Source: Tetmemena sp. SeJ-2015
Taxonomy: Eukaryota > Ciliophora > Spirotrichea > Sporadotrichida > Oxytrichidae
Length of the DNA: 64,000 nt
Direction: 5' to 3'
NCBI GenBank assembly: GCA_027382625.1
Contig: JAJKFJ010021954.1
Location: 31,343 to 95,342, forward strand
Position 1 is the stretch's first letter, and every line of letters begins with the position of its first letter. A program made the position numbers and the translations under genes. Positions 23,265 through 34,825 of the stretch are shown here, one piece after another. The notes below the pieces were generated by a model. It did not search any database and had not been told where the DNA came from. It worked only from the letters and a program-made list of their open reading frames with translations.

Positions 23265-24554
23265 ATGAACGATCGCTCTTATCAAGGCAGCAATAATTAA
23301 AGAGTTGCTCTAGGCAGTAATGCTCACACTTCTAGCCTCGCCAAAACTTTCCAGGAGACCTCACCTTCTCGTTACCAACTTTTTTATAATGAATAATTAT
23401 ATTAATAACCTGATAGTCTGTACTCAGACAAAACAAATGAGTTCCCTCGTTTCAGAACTAATGACTACTCCAAGCCCGAGCTTGAGAATCTAAAGACTTT
23501 AAACTCGCAAAACTTGGTCAGCTTGAACAATCAGCAACAGCTTAACCAGATGTAGTTCTAAAATGCAAATAGCTCCCAAGCTTAATAGAGCCGCTACCCA
23601 ATCTTCAAGTAAGCCTTTTTAATTAGGTTAAACAATAATTTAGTGGGAGAGATCGAGAAGGTCTTGCTGCATAAGCAGCAACTTAAAGATAGATGGGCAA
23701 AAATGAATTAGTACAAAGGGAAAGCTATTCTACTAAGAACTATCAGCAGGCATAGTTCACTGCAAACTTTAATTTAAATTCAATAGTATTAGGATTATAG
23801 AGTTACTTTAAAACTTGAATTCTTCCTCCAAGCAACAATCTCAAGGCGGGATTAGCTATGGGTAGGTTGCAACAAACAATGATCAGCAAATCAACTCGAG
23901 GGGGAACTAAGAGAGGCAGGAGATTCTTGATTACTTATAAGGTGTTTAAAATATTTTTAAATAAAAGGTGATGAATTCCCAGAAGGAGAATCAAACTATC
24001 TACTTTATTTTTTCATTTTACGAATAAGAGGAAGTTCCCGCTCAGTATTATGAGTCTGAGTATCCAACCTCTTCCTATGACTACTCAGTTCCAAATCATC
24101 TTGTGATGAAATATTTACTCATCTTTTAAGTTCTTATGAACCACCTACAAAGAGACTTAGCTTTTCCTGCATAGCCTTAGTAAAAGGGAATAAACTCAGT
24201 CAATTCAGAGCGAGCAATCCCAGCTTATCAGCAGCAGCCTTTGAACTCCATCTAAGCATCTAACTTTGCAGCAAAAGTAGCAGCAATTGTTTTAGACTTA
24301 GAACAATCAAAGTCAAGGACTGTAGAAGTTAGAGCTTTAGTGTTTATTTGTTTTTATAATTTTGCTATTTTTAGCTTGACCTTAAAAAGGTATCTCCAAT
24401 AAAGTTATAAAATGCCCCTTTGAAAAGCGGTCATCAAGCACCAACTTTAAATACTCCTACTTAGTAATAGCAGCAGATAAGTTAAAGAGGAGGAGATTTC
24501 ACACCCAAATTCATGGAGGCCTAAGATTCAACTTATTATATGCATAAAGTGTGA
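23265..24554 (+). CDS. Gln/Asn/Ser-rich low-complexity protein
   Basis: ATG at 23265 (MNDRSYQGSNNQRVALGSN), 79 nt after the previous TGA. The first block is Ser/Asn/Gln-rich to about 23590 with many TAA/TAG codons, then a short helix (GEIEKVLLHKQQLKDRW near 23650). Later blocks include YEQEEVPAQYYESEYPTSS (about 24030) and a final segment (DFTPKFMEAQDSTYYMHKV) ending at TGA 24552-24554. AT-rich inserts interrupt it near 23770-23830, 23950-24020 and 24340. No domain was recognised; it looks like a mostly disordered protein. Confidence 0.45.
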
Positions 24555-24559
24555 TTATA

Positions 24560-26054
24560 ATGTATTCAACTCGCACTCCAGTGAGAAGTGCAACATTGCA
24601 GCCAAGTTATCAATAGATTAGAGCACAGAGAGATGACGAGGTCATTTCCATCGACGACTAAATAGCCCTCTCAAATGAGAGACAAAAGAGGAATCAGCTG
24701 GCACTTGAGCAAGAGCGAATTGAGAAGGAAACTCTCTACAATGAGCAGCTAAGAGAACTAGCCAATCAAGAGATGCTCATCATATTAAGATGAAGTATTC
24801 TCTATAATGTTTTATCAGCAAGTAGAGAATGAAAATAGAGCACTAGAGATATAGAGATAGGGCCCTCAAAATCACACTGCTGTTCTGCTTCATCATCGTC
24901 CTTCTCATTTGCTGGTAGGACTCTATCACCTAAAACTCAAAAAGGAGGCAACTCAACAAGAATAAGAACAGAATTGAAGGAAAAGCCAAAAACTACGATT
25001 TGGATAATGACTCCTTGCTAGAGTTTGTTAAGTCCAATCAAAATGCAACTCAAGTGCAGTAAGAATAAAGTGAAAAAATAAAGAAGCCTCTACCTTCGAA
25101 GGAAGAAAGTGCTATTTAGAAAGAATTAGATATTGAAGACTTGCTTCGCAGGACTAAGCAAGTAAGAATATCAAAATCAGTTGTTCCTTTATATGAGGGC
25201 TTGAGATATCAACAGCGCTTTACTTTCAATATGATAAATGAAAGGGTCTTTAACTCATTTGTCAGCCTGTACTTATCAAATAACACTCTGCACGAAGATT
25301 TTGCAAAGATAAAGCTTGATGAATCTACTTCTAAGAATTCTATTCGAAATAGCTCCAGGATCCTGGGGAAGAAAGAGCACTGGTTTGTTTAGCAAATGCA
25401 GGAGTCCTTGCTTTTGAAATCTTATATATAAATTATTTTGATCTTCAGTTTTGGATTCTCTCTTTGTGAAACTAGTGCAACTTTAATACTAACTACCTGC
25501 CATAAATCCTTAAAAGGTAATTTAAGAATCTTATTTTAGATTTGAATATCCAAAGACCACTGCTTCTTTGTTTAGAGAGCGCATCAATAAGAACATATAT
25601 CATCATATTGAGAAAATGCTCTCGGACTTTGAATTTGAAGTAGAGGTCTGCAAATCTGACCTCTCAAGACTTTTCACAAAGTATACTCAGTTGAAAACTT
25701 ATCAAGAGCTCTATGGAGATGCGGAGGAAAACCTTCTCTTCAATCCACATGATTCTGAAGATTAATTATTTATAGTGAACTTATTTTTACTTAAATGAGA
25801 ATTATAGGATAGATTTTGTAGAGAAACTTGTAGAGTAGCTGATAGTTCAAGATAGATAGCAGAAAATAAAAGTAGAAGGCTCTTTTGACTCCTAAGCGAT
25901 AGAGAGCTATCATAGAAGAGAGGCCGTCATGCTCAGAGTGGCTGGAGACTAGATAATGAGGAAAAGATGCTTTGTTAAATTTACCAAAAATGCAAATGAG
26001 CTTTTGAAAAAGCTGTCTGAAATTGAGTAAACTGTATCCAATGATTTTAAGTGA
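24560..26054 (+). CDS. single-pass membrane protein with coiled coil
   Basis: ATG at 24560 lies 5 nt after the previous TGA. The N-terminus has a Glu/Gln/Arg helix (RNQLALEQERIEKETLYNEQ near 24690). One strongly hydrophobic helix (ALKITLLFCFIIVLLICW, about 24862-24915) follows, then a polar Lys/Asn segment, a charged helix (KELDIEDLLRRTKQVRISK) and a folded-looking region (YEGLRYQQRFTFNMINERVF near 25210). After an AT-rich insert (about 25420-25540) comes a helical C-terminus (FRERINKNIYHHIEKMLSDF; MLRVAGDQIMRKRCFVKF), ending at TGA 26052-26054. Topology is like a type II or SUN-like protein, but no SUN or SNARE signature is convincing. Family unknown. Confidence 0.5.
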
Positions 26055-26179
26055 AGGTTAAAACTGTATGCGTGTAATTTATGACCTTAATTCTTTTGTT
26101 ATAAAGTCCTTAATTAATCTTTTTACTCTTAAAATTAAAATTACTTCCTTAAGCAAAGTTCTCATAAATAAGTAACTTC

Positions 26180-27551
26180 ATGGAACCCCTTCTTGCATAA
26201 ACTAGCCAACTTACTAAAGCAGGCCACTAGTTTGATTTGATAGTGGTTGGTCTTGGAATATCAGGTCTCTGGCTCTCTTATCTAGCCTCTTCCCAGAACA
26301 TGAGAGTGTTAGGATTAGAGAAGAATGGCTTTTCATGCTCCCCAACTACAGCATCTCATGGCTTCACTAGAAGATTTCATCCATCTTAAGGCGCGGACTT
26401 GGACTCCGCCCTTGCTATGTGGGATGAACTTGAAAAGAAATACATAGAGCACAAGTATCCAAATCTTTACCACTTATCAAAGCGAGAGGAGGGAGTGGAG
26501 AGTCTCAAAGACGAAGGATCGTTTGAACTATTGAAGAACGAGAAAGAATAAATAGTTCACTAGAAGGAGCACTTGTATGAACGACTCAAGATGACCTATG
26601 TCATGAATGAAATTAGAGGGGACTATTTAAAGTCAATCGCTCAAGTAATCACAAATGAGGAAATTAGACATCTCTATCCGAGATTCATTCATTCATAATC
26701 TTAAATTGAAAATAAATTTAAAGATTGCAATTATCTGATGTCCACCATATTAACATTAATCTATTCTATAATAATCCTTATCACCATAAATGCATGATGA
26801 ACAAAGACAGTGCTGGTCTGCTACACTGCTCGAAGATAACTAATCATCTGAATGAATTGTCTCTTGTCCAGGGTTGCGATTTCCAGTTCAACAAACATGC
26901 AATAGAAATCAAGAAGAACTTTGTAATTACTTCAGATGGCTCCACCTACACTTCAGACTGTGTGGCTCTCTGCACAAATAATTTTAAAATTGCATCTCTT
27001 CGATTTAAATGGTGAGGGATACTATGAGAAGTTTGGACTAGAGCCATTACTGGTGAAGAGTGTTATTTTAGAGGGCAGCAGTGCAGGGTTGCCAGAAATG
27101 TTTACAGACATGACCAAAGAGTTCTCAGGATTCTACGGGTAGAGAACGGGGGAGCATGAACTCCTCAACCAATACATATTGAGAGTGCAATTATTTTAAA
27201 GTGTTTGCTTACATAATTGGGATGACAGACTACAAGACTGAAGAATAGATTCAGGATTTTCTAGACCACAGGATTTCAGGGGCATCAATAAAGGAGACTC
27301 TCAAGTATATAGACCTCAGAAAGGATAGCAAACTAGTTACTATTTGTGAGCTTGATAAAAATTAACTATCTAAACCCTTCACGTTTTAAATTTAATTTGA
27401 TAAGGATGAAGGTTTGTTCCACTTATATAGCCCTCCTTACAGACTGGCCCCTCTATATGCTCACTAAATGCTCCAGCTTATTCTTAAAAAATAAATTTCT
27501 TCTAAATGTATTCTAAGCTAAAGCCAGAATTAGGAGAAGTAAAGACTGTGA
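26180..27551 (+). CDS. FAD-dependent amine oxidoreductase, sarcosine oxidase/PIPOX-like
   Basis: ATG at 26180. A Rossmann dinucleotide-binding motif FDLIVVGLGISGLWLSYLAS (GxGxSG) is followed by an acidic strand end (VLGLEKNGF) and TASHGFTRRFHPSQ. The latter matches the SHG.(S/T)R FAD-contact region of monomeric sarcosine oxidase, N-methyltryptophan oxidase and pipecolate oxidase. A second block from about 26727 has SAGLLHCSKITNHL and a strand with TSDCVALCTN, as in the FAD domain of this family. The C-terminal part (to TGA 27549-27551) is more divergent. These enzymes oxidise secondary amines to imines with release of H2O2, often in peroxisomes. A frame change near 26720 and another near 27190 imply IESs. 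The exact substrate cannot be told. Confidence 0.7.
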
Positions 27552-27914
27552 GAGTAATTTATTTTTCTATTTAAACGGAAGTTATTCCTCATTTACTTAC
27601 CTCTGGATGACATAATTCAGTGCAATTCAAAGAAATAAGTAAGTTAGTAATAATTTAGGGATTATAGTAAATAGATTAGTAAATAAAAAGTTTGGAATCA
27701 TGAATTGGTGTATTACTGACTATAAATTAGTTTAGAATGTTGATTGAGTATAATTAAATCTCTCGCTTTAGTTACTTATAGAAAATTTGATAGCTGAGGC
27801 TACCTCCTAATAAACAACACTCACGAACATTCTAGTCCCATTCCGTTTTACACTCAAACATAAATAAACAGATCTCTTTCATTCATCTTCCCTTCATTTC
27901 CTTAAGAAATCAGC
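27552..27914. other. AT-rich intergenic stretch
   Basis: No protein-like frame on either strand. It separates two co-oriented genes and probably holds a 3' end and the 5' leader of the CCCH gene. Confidence 0.4.
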
Positions 27915-30900
27915 ATGAACTAAAATACAAACGACTAGTCTTCCTTTGCTTAAGACTAGTACATGATAAGAAAAAACACAAAGGCCCCTAATTAAAAGTG
28001 GGAGGACCCCCAAAGCTATTTATATGGCAGTGCCTACTTGAATCCTGAAGCTATCGATATAAATGCCTACAATAAGTTAGGCAGAACTAAGATTCCTGAT
28101 CTCAATGAGGATTTGTAATCTAAGACTTCAAAGCTAAGAGGAGACTAGAAGCCAACCTCGAGCAAGTATACTTCAGAAATTCAGCCCCTCCTGTCACTGG
28201 AATAGCTGAACCAAATTTATTAAGTATTAATTCATTACAATATATTTACTCTCAAGACTGAGTTTTGTCCAACTCCCTTAAAAACATGAGCTTGCAAGGC
28301 AAGTAACTTGTTATCTCACCTATTTCAGAAGTATAATAATTCAATAATTCTAATTTCAATTTTTAATATATAATCTTAGTCAAGCACGGACAGCTCAGGA
28401 AGAAATAATTTCCTTACCTTTGAAAAGATTCACCACCGCTCAAATAAGCCTATCCTCATCAAGCATCTGATTTTGCAAGATTTCAAAAGGATTGAATGCC
28501 CAAAGAAGAACACTCTGTAAATATAAATGCTTTTCATATGGATTTTAATTTATCACTGCTCACAATCACAAGAGCTGCTTTTACTTTCACTCAATCAAAG
28601 ATAAGAGGAGGGACGACGATTTCTATACTCCTGAATTGTGCAAATTCGCAGACACTGAAAAATGTCCTAAAAGAGACGCTCCTATTTTTCTAAATTTTAG
28701 CTTAGAGATAAGTGCAGAAGGGCACACAATCGAGTAGAGAGACTTTATCACAAAGATAAGTATAAGACTAAGTTCTGCCACTGCTACCCTAACAAGATTC
28801 AATAGTGTGAGTATTGCGACTATTGCTCATTCGCGCACTCAGTTGAGGACATTAAAGTTAGACTTCTACATAATATACTTCCTCAGAATCAGGATTACGA
28901 TTTCTACATTTTCTTCTTCAAAACTTACAAATGAAACAGTATTTAGCGTAATCACCTGAAAATTTTAAACCGAGTGGTGTCCATTCAATCATGAGCATAA
29001 CAAAGCATAATGTGTTTATGCTCACAACTTCCAAGACTTCAGACGTAAGCCCAACCTCTTCCCTTATCTCACTGAGCTCTGCGAAGATTGGCAGTCAGGC
29101 ACTTTCATCACAGCTTATGACGAAGGTTGCAAGAGGCTTCATCACTGCCCCTACTCGCATGAACTATTAATTTTAAGTCTATATTTATGGTTGGAAAGAG
29201 CAGCAGTTTCATCCACTAGTTTACAAGACTCTACCATGTGAAGAACAGAAATGCTTCAAGGGCTTTGAGTTATATTTAAGCAATAATCTATATCAGATTT
29301 TGATATGAGTGCCCTTTTTATCACTCAACCAAGGATAAGAGAAACATAGAAAGAATTCTTGAAAAACTCAAGCACTAGCAAAAATCCTTAAAAGGCCAAT
29401 CCTTGAATCCTGAGTATTATCAATTTCATTCTCTCTTACTTTTTTTTCAGTAAACTTCTACCTCTAGTGAATAAACTAAGGAATCAGAGGAGAGAAGATC
29501 ATCCTAACTAAATAGGGAATAAAGTAGAGAATAGGTCAGCGAAAGTTAAGTCTCAAAAGTCTAAGAAAATGTATCTTTTTAAAATTCAAGGAAAGTTCAA
29601 CTCGTAACAAATCTATCCGACTCACATGGGAACAAGATATACAATGCACGTAACACATCTGAAAAAGAATTGAGATCTTATGATTCTCAAATTGAGGAGG
29701 AGATTAGGCAACTATTTATACCACAAGAGAGAAACTTAAGATGTGCTTAGTAATTGGATATGACTCTCATCTTCTTTGACAACAACTTAATCCGTTATTT
29801 TAAAAAGTAATTTTCTTTCTCTATAATTGTAACTTAAATCATTTGAAAGAACTGCAATTCCTTCTAGAAGAATATTTCCTTCCATTTTTGTATCTAAAAT
29901 TATTTGAAGCTGAATCAAGGTAAGATATTTAGCTTCCTTCTTAATTTTTCTCAAGCGAAATTTCGTAAAGCTCATGCTCCTAGAAACAGCTAAATAATGG
30001 CAAGAGATTTGTACTTTTCAATGACCCTCTTTCCCTTGAAAAATTTATTCAGCAGCCAATTAGCCACTTCAATTTAACTAAAAATAGTGATACTCATTTT
30101 ACAAGTGGAAATAACAGAAATAGCATTCGGAACACTCCTTCAAATCAAGATTAGAGCAAGAGAATATAGGAATTATAGAACTTTAAGCAAACTTAAGCAA
30201 TTTAAAGAGTTAAATATCACACACACAGTACTTATATTGTTAATTTAAAGAGACTAGCCAGTTAAAAGTCACTAGTAAAGGATTCCTAGTTCCTTGAATC
30301 ACCTAAGTGAATTGAATTCAGAGCATGTGGAGAAGCAAGAGTTCGAATTGCCTGAGGAATAGTCAAGACATTTCAGATCAGATCAAATGGGATAGCTACA
30401 ACATTACAAAATACACAAATTCAACGAAGCAGAGGAAATGCATTCATCTATCAAGGCCAACTAGCTTAATTTGAAAAAGAGTGAATCATAAACTGAAGAA
30501 AATAAGGCTACAACTCTAAATCCTTGTGCACAGAGTTTTTACCCACAAACTCATACTCGAAGTAAATAGGAGAGCGTAAATGTATAGTACAACCACAAAA
30601 TAATGGAATCTTCACCTGTCTATGCCACTTCTTATGACCAAAAGTATCTTAGAAATGCTGGACTGATAAATCCACCTCCAGGCTTATCGCATATAAATCC
30701 CAGATTTATTTATTTTTTGATTACAGCGATAAAACTTTGACCTTAACTAGCAAGTAAACTTTTAAAATGTGAGCCTAGATGACTTAATAAAATGCTAAAT
30801 GTATGCTAACTAGCAGCTTGGTTTCAAATCATAGCCTACTTTCTCTTTAATTTAAGGCTCAACTCCTCATCTAAACCCAGTAATCCAACTTTAACAATAA

Positions 30901-31216
30901 TAGCAACAGTAGCAATCATAATTTGGAGTAAATCAGGCTTAATCAGTTGAGATTAACTAACTTTAGCAACTATTCTCCTTTCTTTCTTAATTTTATTTTA
31001 TGAATGCAACTGCAACTTTATAATTAAATGCTAGCAAACAGATATTGCAATTGTAAATTGAATAATTTAAATTGCTATTTCTCTATCAATTTAATCCCAC
31101 AATAACAAGAGATCCAATTGGCTGAGTATGAGCGACTCTTACAGGCTCAACAAACTATCTAAAAAATGCCTTCTCAAACTTAAGAATCTTATTCTAAACA
31201 TAATTATTAAAAATGA
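27915..31216 (+). CDS. Unkempt-like CCCH zinc-finger RNA-binding protein with long Gln-rich tail
   Basis: ATG at 27915 (MNQNTNDQSSFAQDQYMIRK). Zinc-finger blocks run from about 28700. One is KTKFCHCYPNKIQQCEYCDY then CSFAHS (C-x8-C-type followed by CxxxH). A second is WCPFNHEHNKAQCVYAHNF with a Pro/Tyr-rich link. A third is LCEDWQSGTF...CKRLHHCPYSHG, and a fourth WKEQQFHPLVYKTLPCE ... FECPFYHS. The order, and the HP-x-x-YKT-x-x-C link, resemble Unkempt and plant tandem CCCH proteins that bind mRNA. A 30-nt IES (29276-29310) interrupts the last finger. The tail is Ser/Glu/Gln-rich (near 29480), poly-Gln near 30890, and ends HNYQK at TGA 31214-31216. Further AT-rich inserts lie at about 28205-28400 and 29440. 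Confidence 0.7.
29276..29310 (+). other. IES (30 nt) with TGAGT pointers in the CCCH gene
   Basis: TGAGT occurs at 29276-29280 and 29306-29310. Excision of 30 nt containing TGA joins KCFKGFE to CPFYHSTKDK and completes the CxxxH end of the fourth zinc finger. Confidence 0.82.
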
Positions 31217-31243
31217 TTTTTAAAATCATAGGACTACTTGAGA

Positions 31244-32375
31244 ATGAGGAATTTCTAGGAAGCTAAAAATATGTCTCTTCCCTCTTAATAGCTAAATATG
31301 TTTGTCAATCAAAGGACGAGCCTTAATCAAGCCCATTAGATTAGTTCTGGAAAGAGCTAGCCTCAAGAGACTTTAGAAAATTGTATCATTCTTTTTTAAA
31401 TACCATTTGAAAATATTGAGGATGCGAGATTTTCAAATCAAGCACAATCTGAATTATCTCAGAGGAAAAATATCTTTATATTCATCAGTTTCATACAAGA
31501 AAAAGTAGTTTGAGTAAATGCTTTCTGCAGCTAAAGATTAAGCATAGTCAATTTTAATTTTTTTCTTGCAGATTTTATAAAGATGCCTAGCAGAGGTAAA
31601 ATTTTACAAGCGAGAAAACTCTTTAACATACTCAGGAATTAATAAAGCAACATTAAATGCAGCAGCAACTGCTCGCTCATCAGCAATAACAAGAGTTTAT
31701 TTATTTATAGTAGCTGAGACTTTACAAACTTCTTTGCTAGCCACAGCAATAAATAAATCCAGCACTTTTAAACTATCCCTAGTCTTTTCAATAAGCTGAC
31801 TGGCTCAAAATTAATTAGGAGCAAGCGAGAAACAACTTTATTATGGCTTGAATTATTTTATTTTCTCTAATTTTACTTCCAAGACAATCTGTAGTATTAT
31901 TCATGTCCAAGTTAGCCATTACAGACTTCTTCTAAATAACAGGCTAACCAGAACTAAAATGCTAGAGAAAGCTTGTACGAAAGCAATAAGCAGCTCAACT
32001 AATCATTTTTTCATTATACATTTTTAAGAATTCACTTTAACTTTGATCTTAGCAACAACATAAGAGAAGAATCTCCCTATTTTGGTCAGTCTCTCAATCA
32101 GATCAACACTTAAAAACAAAATTAATATGGCAAGAGCACTTAGAATCAATCTTAACGAAAATTTCAACTAATTGCAAAACTCAGAGGAGAGGAAAGCGGG
32201 CGAGAGTGAGGCGGAGAGCAGCTATGGAGGAGAGCCAGAGAGCGGCTGCTCCTTTGATATGAGGAAGTTCGCTTTTGATGTGGAGCGCTCCCTCGGTCTC
32301 AATGAAGAACAAATGAATGAGAAGACTTCCAAAAGTAGCCAGCAGTCACCCGCAAGTAAGTATTTTGATAAATGA
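31244..32375 (+). CDS. unrecognised Gln/Ser-rich protein
   Basis: ATG at 31244 opens MRNFQEAKNMSLPSQQLNMF, and this block continues to about 31505. After a mostly AT-rich stretch without clear coding (about 31510-32040), a block near 32040-32130 (SNNIREESPYFGQSLNQ) leads into a Glu/Ser-rich C-terminal segment (RKAGESEAESSYGGEPESG). The latter continues with a helix (KFAFDVERSLGLNEEQMNEK) and ends at TGA 32373-32375. Whether the first and last blocks belong together is inferred from strand and spacing. It could also be the distal part of the CCCH gene. No domain recognised. Confidence 0.4.
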
Positions 32376-32554
32376 GCTTCTTCTTAAATCCTCAACAAAT
32401 ATAATTTATGTACCATTAAGATAAAGAAATAATCATAACTCGCTTAAACTTTAACTCTATTATGTGCATATAAGTTTTCATTTGTAAATTAAATGGAAAA
32501 GTAAGATATGAAATTATCCTAAACAGCAGCCTGTGAATAGTTAGCCCATCACTT

Positions 32555-33235
32555 TCATTTTAAGGTTTGGCTATTCTTAGTTTCCCTGTCTTGGTACATT
32601 TGCAAGCCGCTATTCCTTCTTTTCTGCTCTAAATGCTTGCTTATGTTCTCCATCGTGCGTTTGAATTTGAGTTAGATGTCATAGTCTCTCCGCTGCTCGT
32701 GGTCTATATTCCACTGAGCCAGTGCTTTGTCCATGGTGGAGGCTGACAACCCCACTCCCAAGTTATTGTTAATGTTCGTCTAATTGCCTATCAGAATCTT
32801 CAAGTAAAAAAGGCATAATTTATTTGAAAGTTTTATGCTGACGAATTTTGTTCCAGCTGATTGGAGCTATTGCCTAAATTCTAGGAAGCCATCTGTTTCA
32901 AAAAACTTTATTATTCAATTGAAGAATAATTAAAACTTTGAGCCCCTTCTAGAGAGGCTAACTAGTTTGTCTAGTTGCGAGTGAGATATCTCATTTCGAA
33001 TTTCTAGAGTACACTCGGTCTTCTAAGATAATTCCTAATTAATTTAAATTAGGTAAGTATTTAATGCTGCACAAACTTTAATTATTATAAGATCTATATC
33101 ACTGACTCTCTTTGATGAGTTGTTCGTGAAATCCTGCACTTTAATTAAGTTAGGATCAGATATGGAATTCAAGTCTTTCCTTTTCAGCAGTTGAGAATTC
33201 TAGTCACTCTCTCTTGAATAGGTTTAGGAGGAGCG
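32555..33235 (-). CDS. small uncharacterised charged protein
   Basis: Three minus-strand blocks are separated by AT-rich inserts. The first, at about 33235-33085, reads KRKDLNSISDPNLIKVQDF. The second, about 33030-32930, reads ECTLEIRNEISHSQLDKLVS. The third starts near 32892 (MASQNLGNSSNQLEQNSS) and ends with a charged helix (KRTMENISKHLEQKRRNSGL) at TGA 32555-32557. An insert near 32800-32850 breaks the third block. No domain recognised. Its 5' end abuts the inverted-duplication arm at 33259, so the two may share an upstream region, transcribed divergently. Confidence 0.45.
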
Positions 33236-33258
33236 TTAATAAAAATTTGGGTGATATA

Positions 33259-33772
33259 AATAAGTTTAGGAATAAGAGTTATAACGCTAAATAATTAAAG
33301 TTATCAACTATGCAATCAACATATTCTAGAGGCTCTCGCTTACATAGTCAGAGCAAGACCAGTCCAACCGTGTCAATGCAAAGCAAGTAGGAAAACCCAA
33401 TGCAGCTCAATATCTCAAACCCTCACTATTAGCAAGACTTATAGAGCACTGTATCAAATACGCAGTATAGTAATAGTGGCTCTGCAAATCGAAATATTCA
33501 AACTTCATCTATCCGTGATAAGAGGCTTCAAATTTAGTAGAAATCACATTTCTAATGACTAAAATCAAATGATGATATATATTATCACAATTCAGTTTGA
33601 GGAAGGTAGATTAGAAAGCAATGTCTTAGCAAACTGAAGAGGAGGCCTACCAGTTAATCCCGACTAAAGGAAACCTTTTCTCGACGAAAAATGGCTAAAC
33701 ACTCTCACCCACCAAAAATCTAAGCGCAAGATTCACCAACTCGAAGTTTCTTATCAATATTTATTCACATTT
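33259..33772 (+). repeat. arm 1 of a ~510-bp inverted duplication
   Basis: Nearly identical, in reverse orientation, to 48694-49204. Similarity starts at ATAAGTTTAGG and stops abruptly after TATTTATTCAC. Differences are scattered substitutions and small indels, one of which (ATATATATTATC here against ATATTTATATATC) destroys the reading frame in this arm only. Both arms encode the same Ser/Gln-rich segment (MQSTYSRGS... ). Confidence 0.9.
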
Positions 33773-34150
33773 TACTAAATTTGTGTAATCTGCCTGGTTA
33801 TTATTCAAGACACTTGAGTAGATCATGGCTCGGAAAGTCTTGTATGTTTTCCCTCTACTCTCAGACTATTTTTACAAAACCTAATTCAAGTGCAAGAGAT
33901 TCATATCAACAACCATCTAGGTAATGAGCGTTTTGTCTGTGATTCAAGATCTTTGGAACTTGCTTTCGATAAAACCAAGAATAAATAAAAAAAGTAAGAA
34001 AAAATCTGCTCCTTTTCAAAAACCTGTGGGCTTTGATTCTTGCTAAAAGCTTATAAATTTTGTGATTTTACTGGCTCTACGACTAATTTTTAGGAGAAAG
34101 GGCTTTATCTTTAAGAGGGAGAATTGGAATTAATGGAGCTGGATGGTTGA
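33310..34150 (+). pseudogene. duplicated 5' gene segment running into an unrelated open frame
   Basis: ATG at 33310 starts a Ser/Gln-rich frame shared with the gene ending at 46570. After an in-frame TGA this copy has a 1-nt frame break, then a second frame from ATG 33621 (MSQQTEEEAYQLIPTKGNLF) that stays open without TGA to about 34150. It passes out of the duplication at 33772 into unique sequence (IQDLWNLLSIKPRINKK near 33945). The unique part is not recognisable. It may be a paralogous gene, a pseudogene, or a stray duplicated coding block. The other arm keeps the frame better, so this copy is the likelier non-functional one. Confidence 0.45.
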
Positions 34151-34825
34151 ACTAAAATAAGATATGGATCTCTAAAATTACTTCCTTCCAAGTTCTTCTC
34201 TCTTCCTACACTTGCATGCTTTAAACCTTGCTTAGATAAATATCCCTAGACAGAATTGGCAGTTTGAAAAAGCAAATTCTTATTTTTCTACTCAGTTTTC
34301 TTGTCAAGAGAGGGAGACTTGACACTAATTATCTTGATATTTTTAAATGAGGAGATTTTTGGTGTTGAGGTGATGCTTATGTGCGACTAATAAGGATGGA
34401 GTTGTGAGTGAGAATAATCATGTGACTTTAAAAATGAAGATTGAATCAAGGACTAAGAATGGAGGAGGTCTGCAGCTGATTTTGAAGAATCCAGTTTAGA
34501 GTTAATTTAAGAATAAGAAATAGGTAGACTTGTGAGGAGATCATTTATAGAGGAGATGAGAATTTATAATTTTAAATTTGATTTAATAAACTTATACAGA
34601 AAGAAAGACTTAAAAATACTCAAGATCAATTTTGCTCAAAATTTTATCTTTTACTTCTTATGGATTATAAAATATTTGAAGTTATTGAATTTTAACAGCA
34701 TAACATTGACTTATTTTATTTGATAAAATTTAATGATAATTTTCGTAAGTTTACAGTTACCCTCGCTATATTTGCGTAATTTGATTAACTAAGTTATCCT
34801 CCTCATCCATCTACAAAACCCAAAA
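34151..34825. other. AT-rich spacer
   Basis: Contains only short A/T-driven frames such as a Lys/Ile/Leu-rich one at 34532-34723. Nothing resembles a conserved protein or RNA. Confidence 0.4.

Noticed and set aside
34532..34723. Lys/Ile/Leu-rich small frame
   Set aside because: The composition is what AT-rich spacer gives by chance, and it has no neighbouring support.
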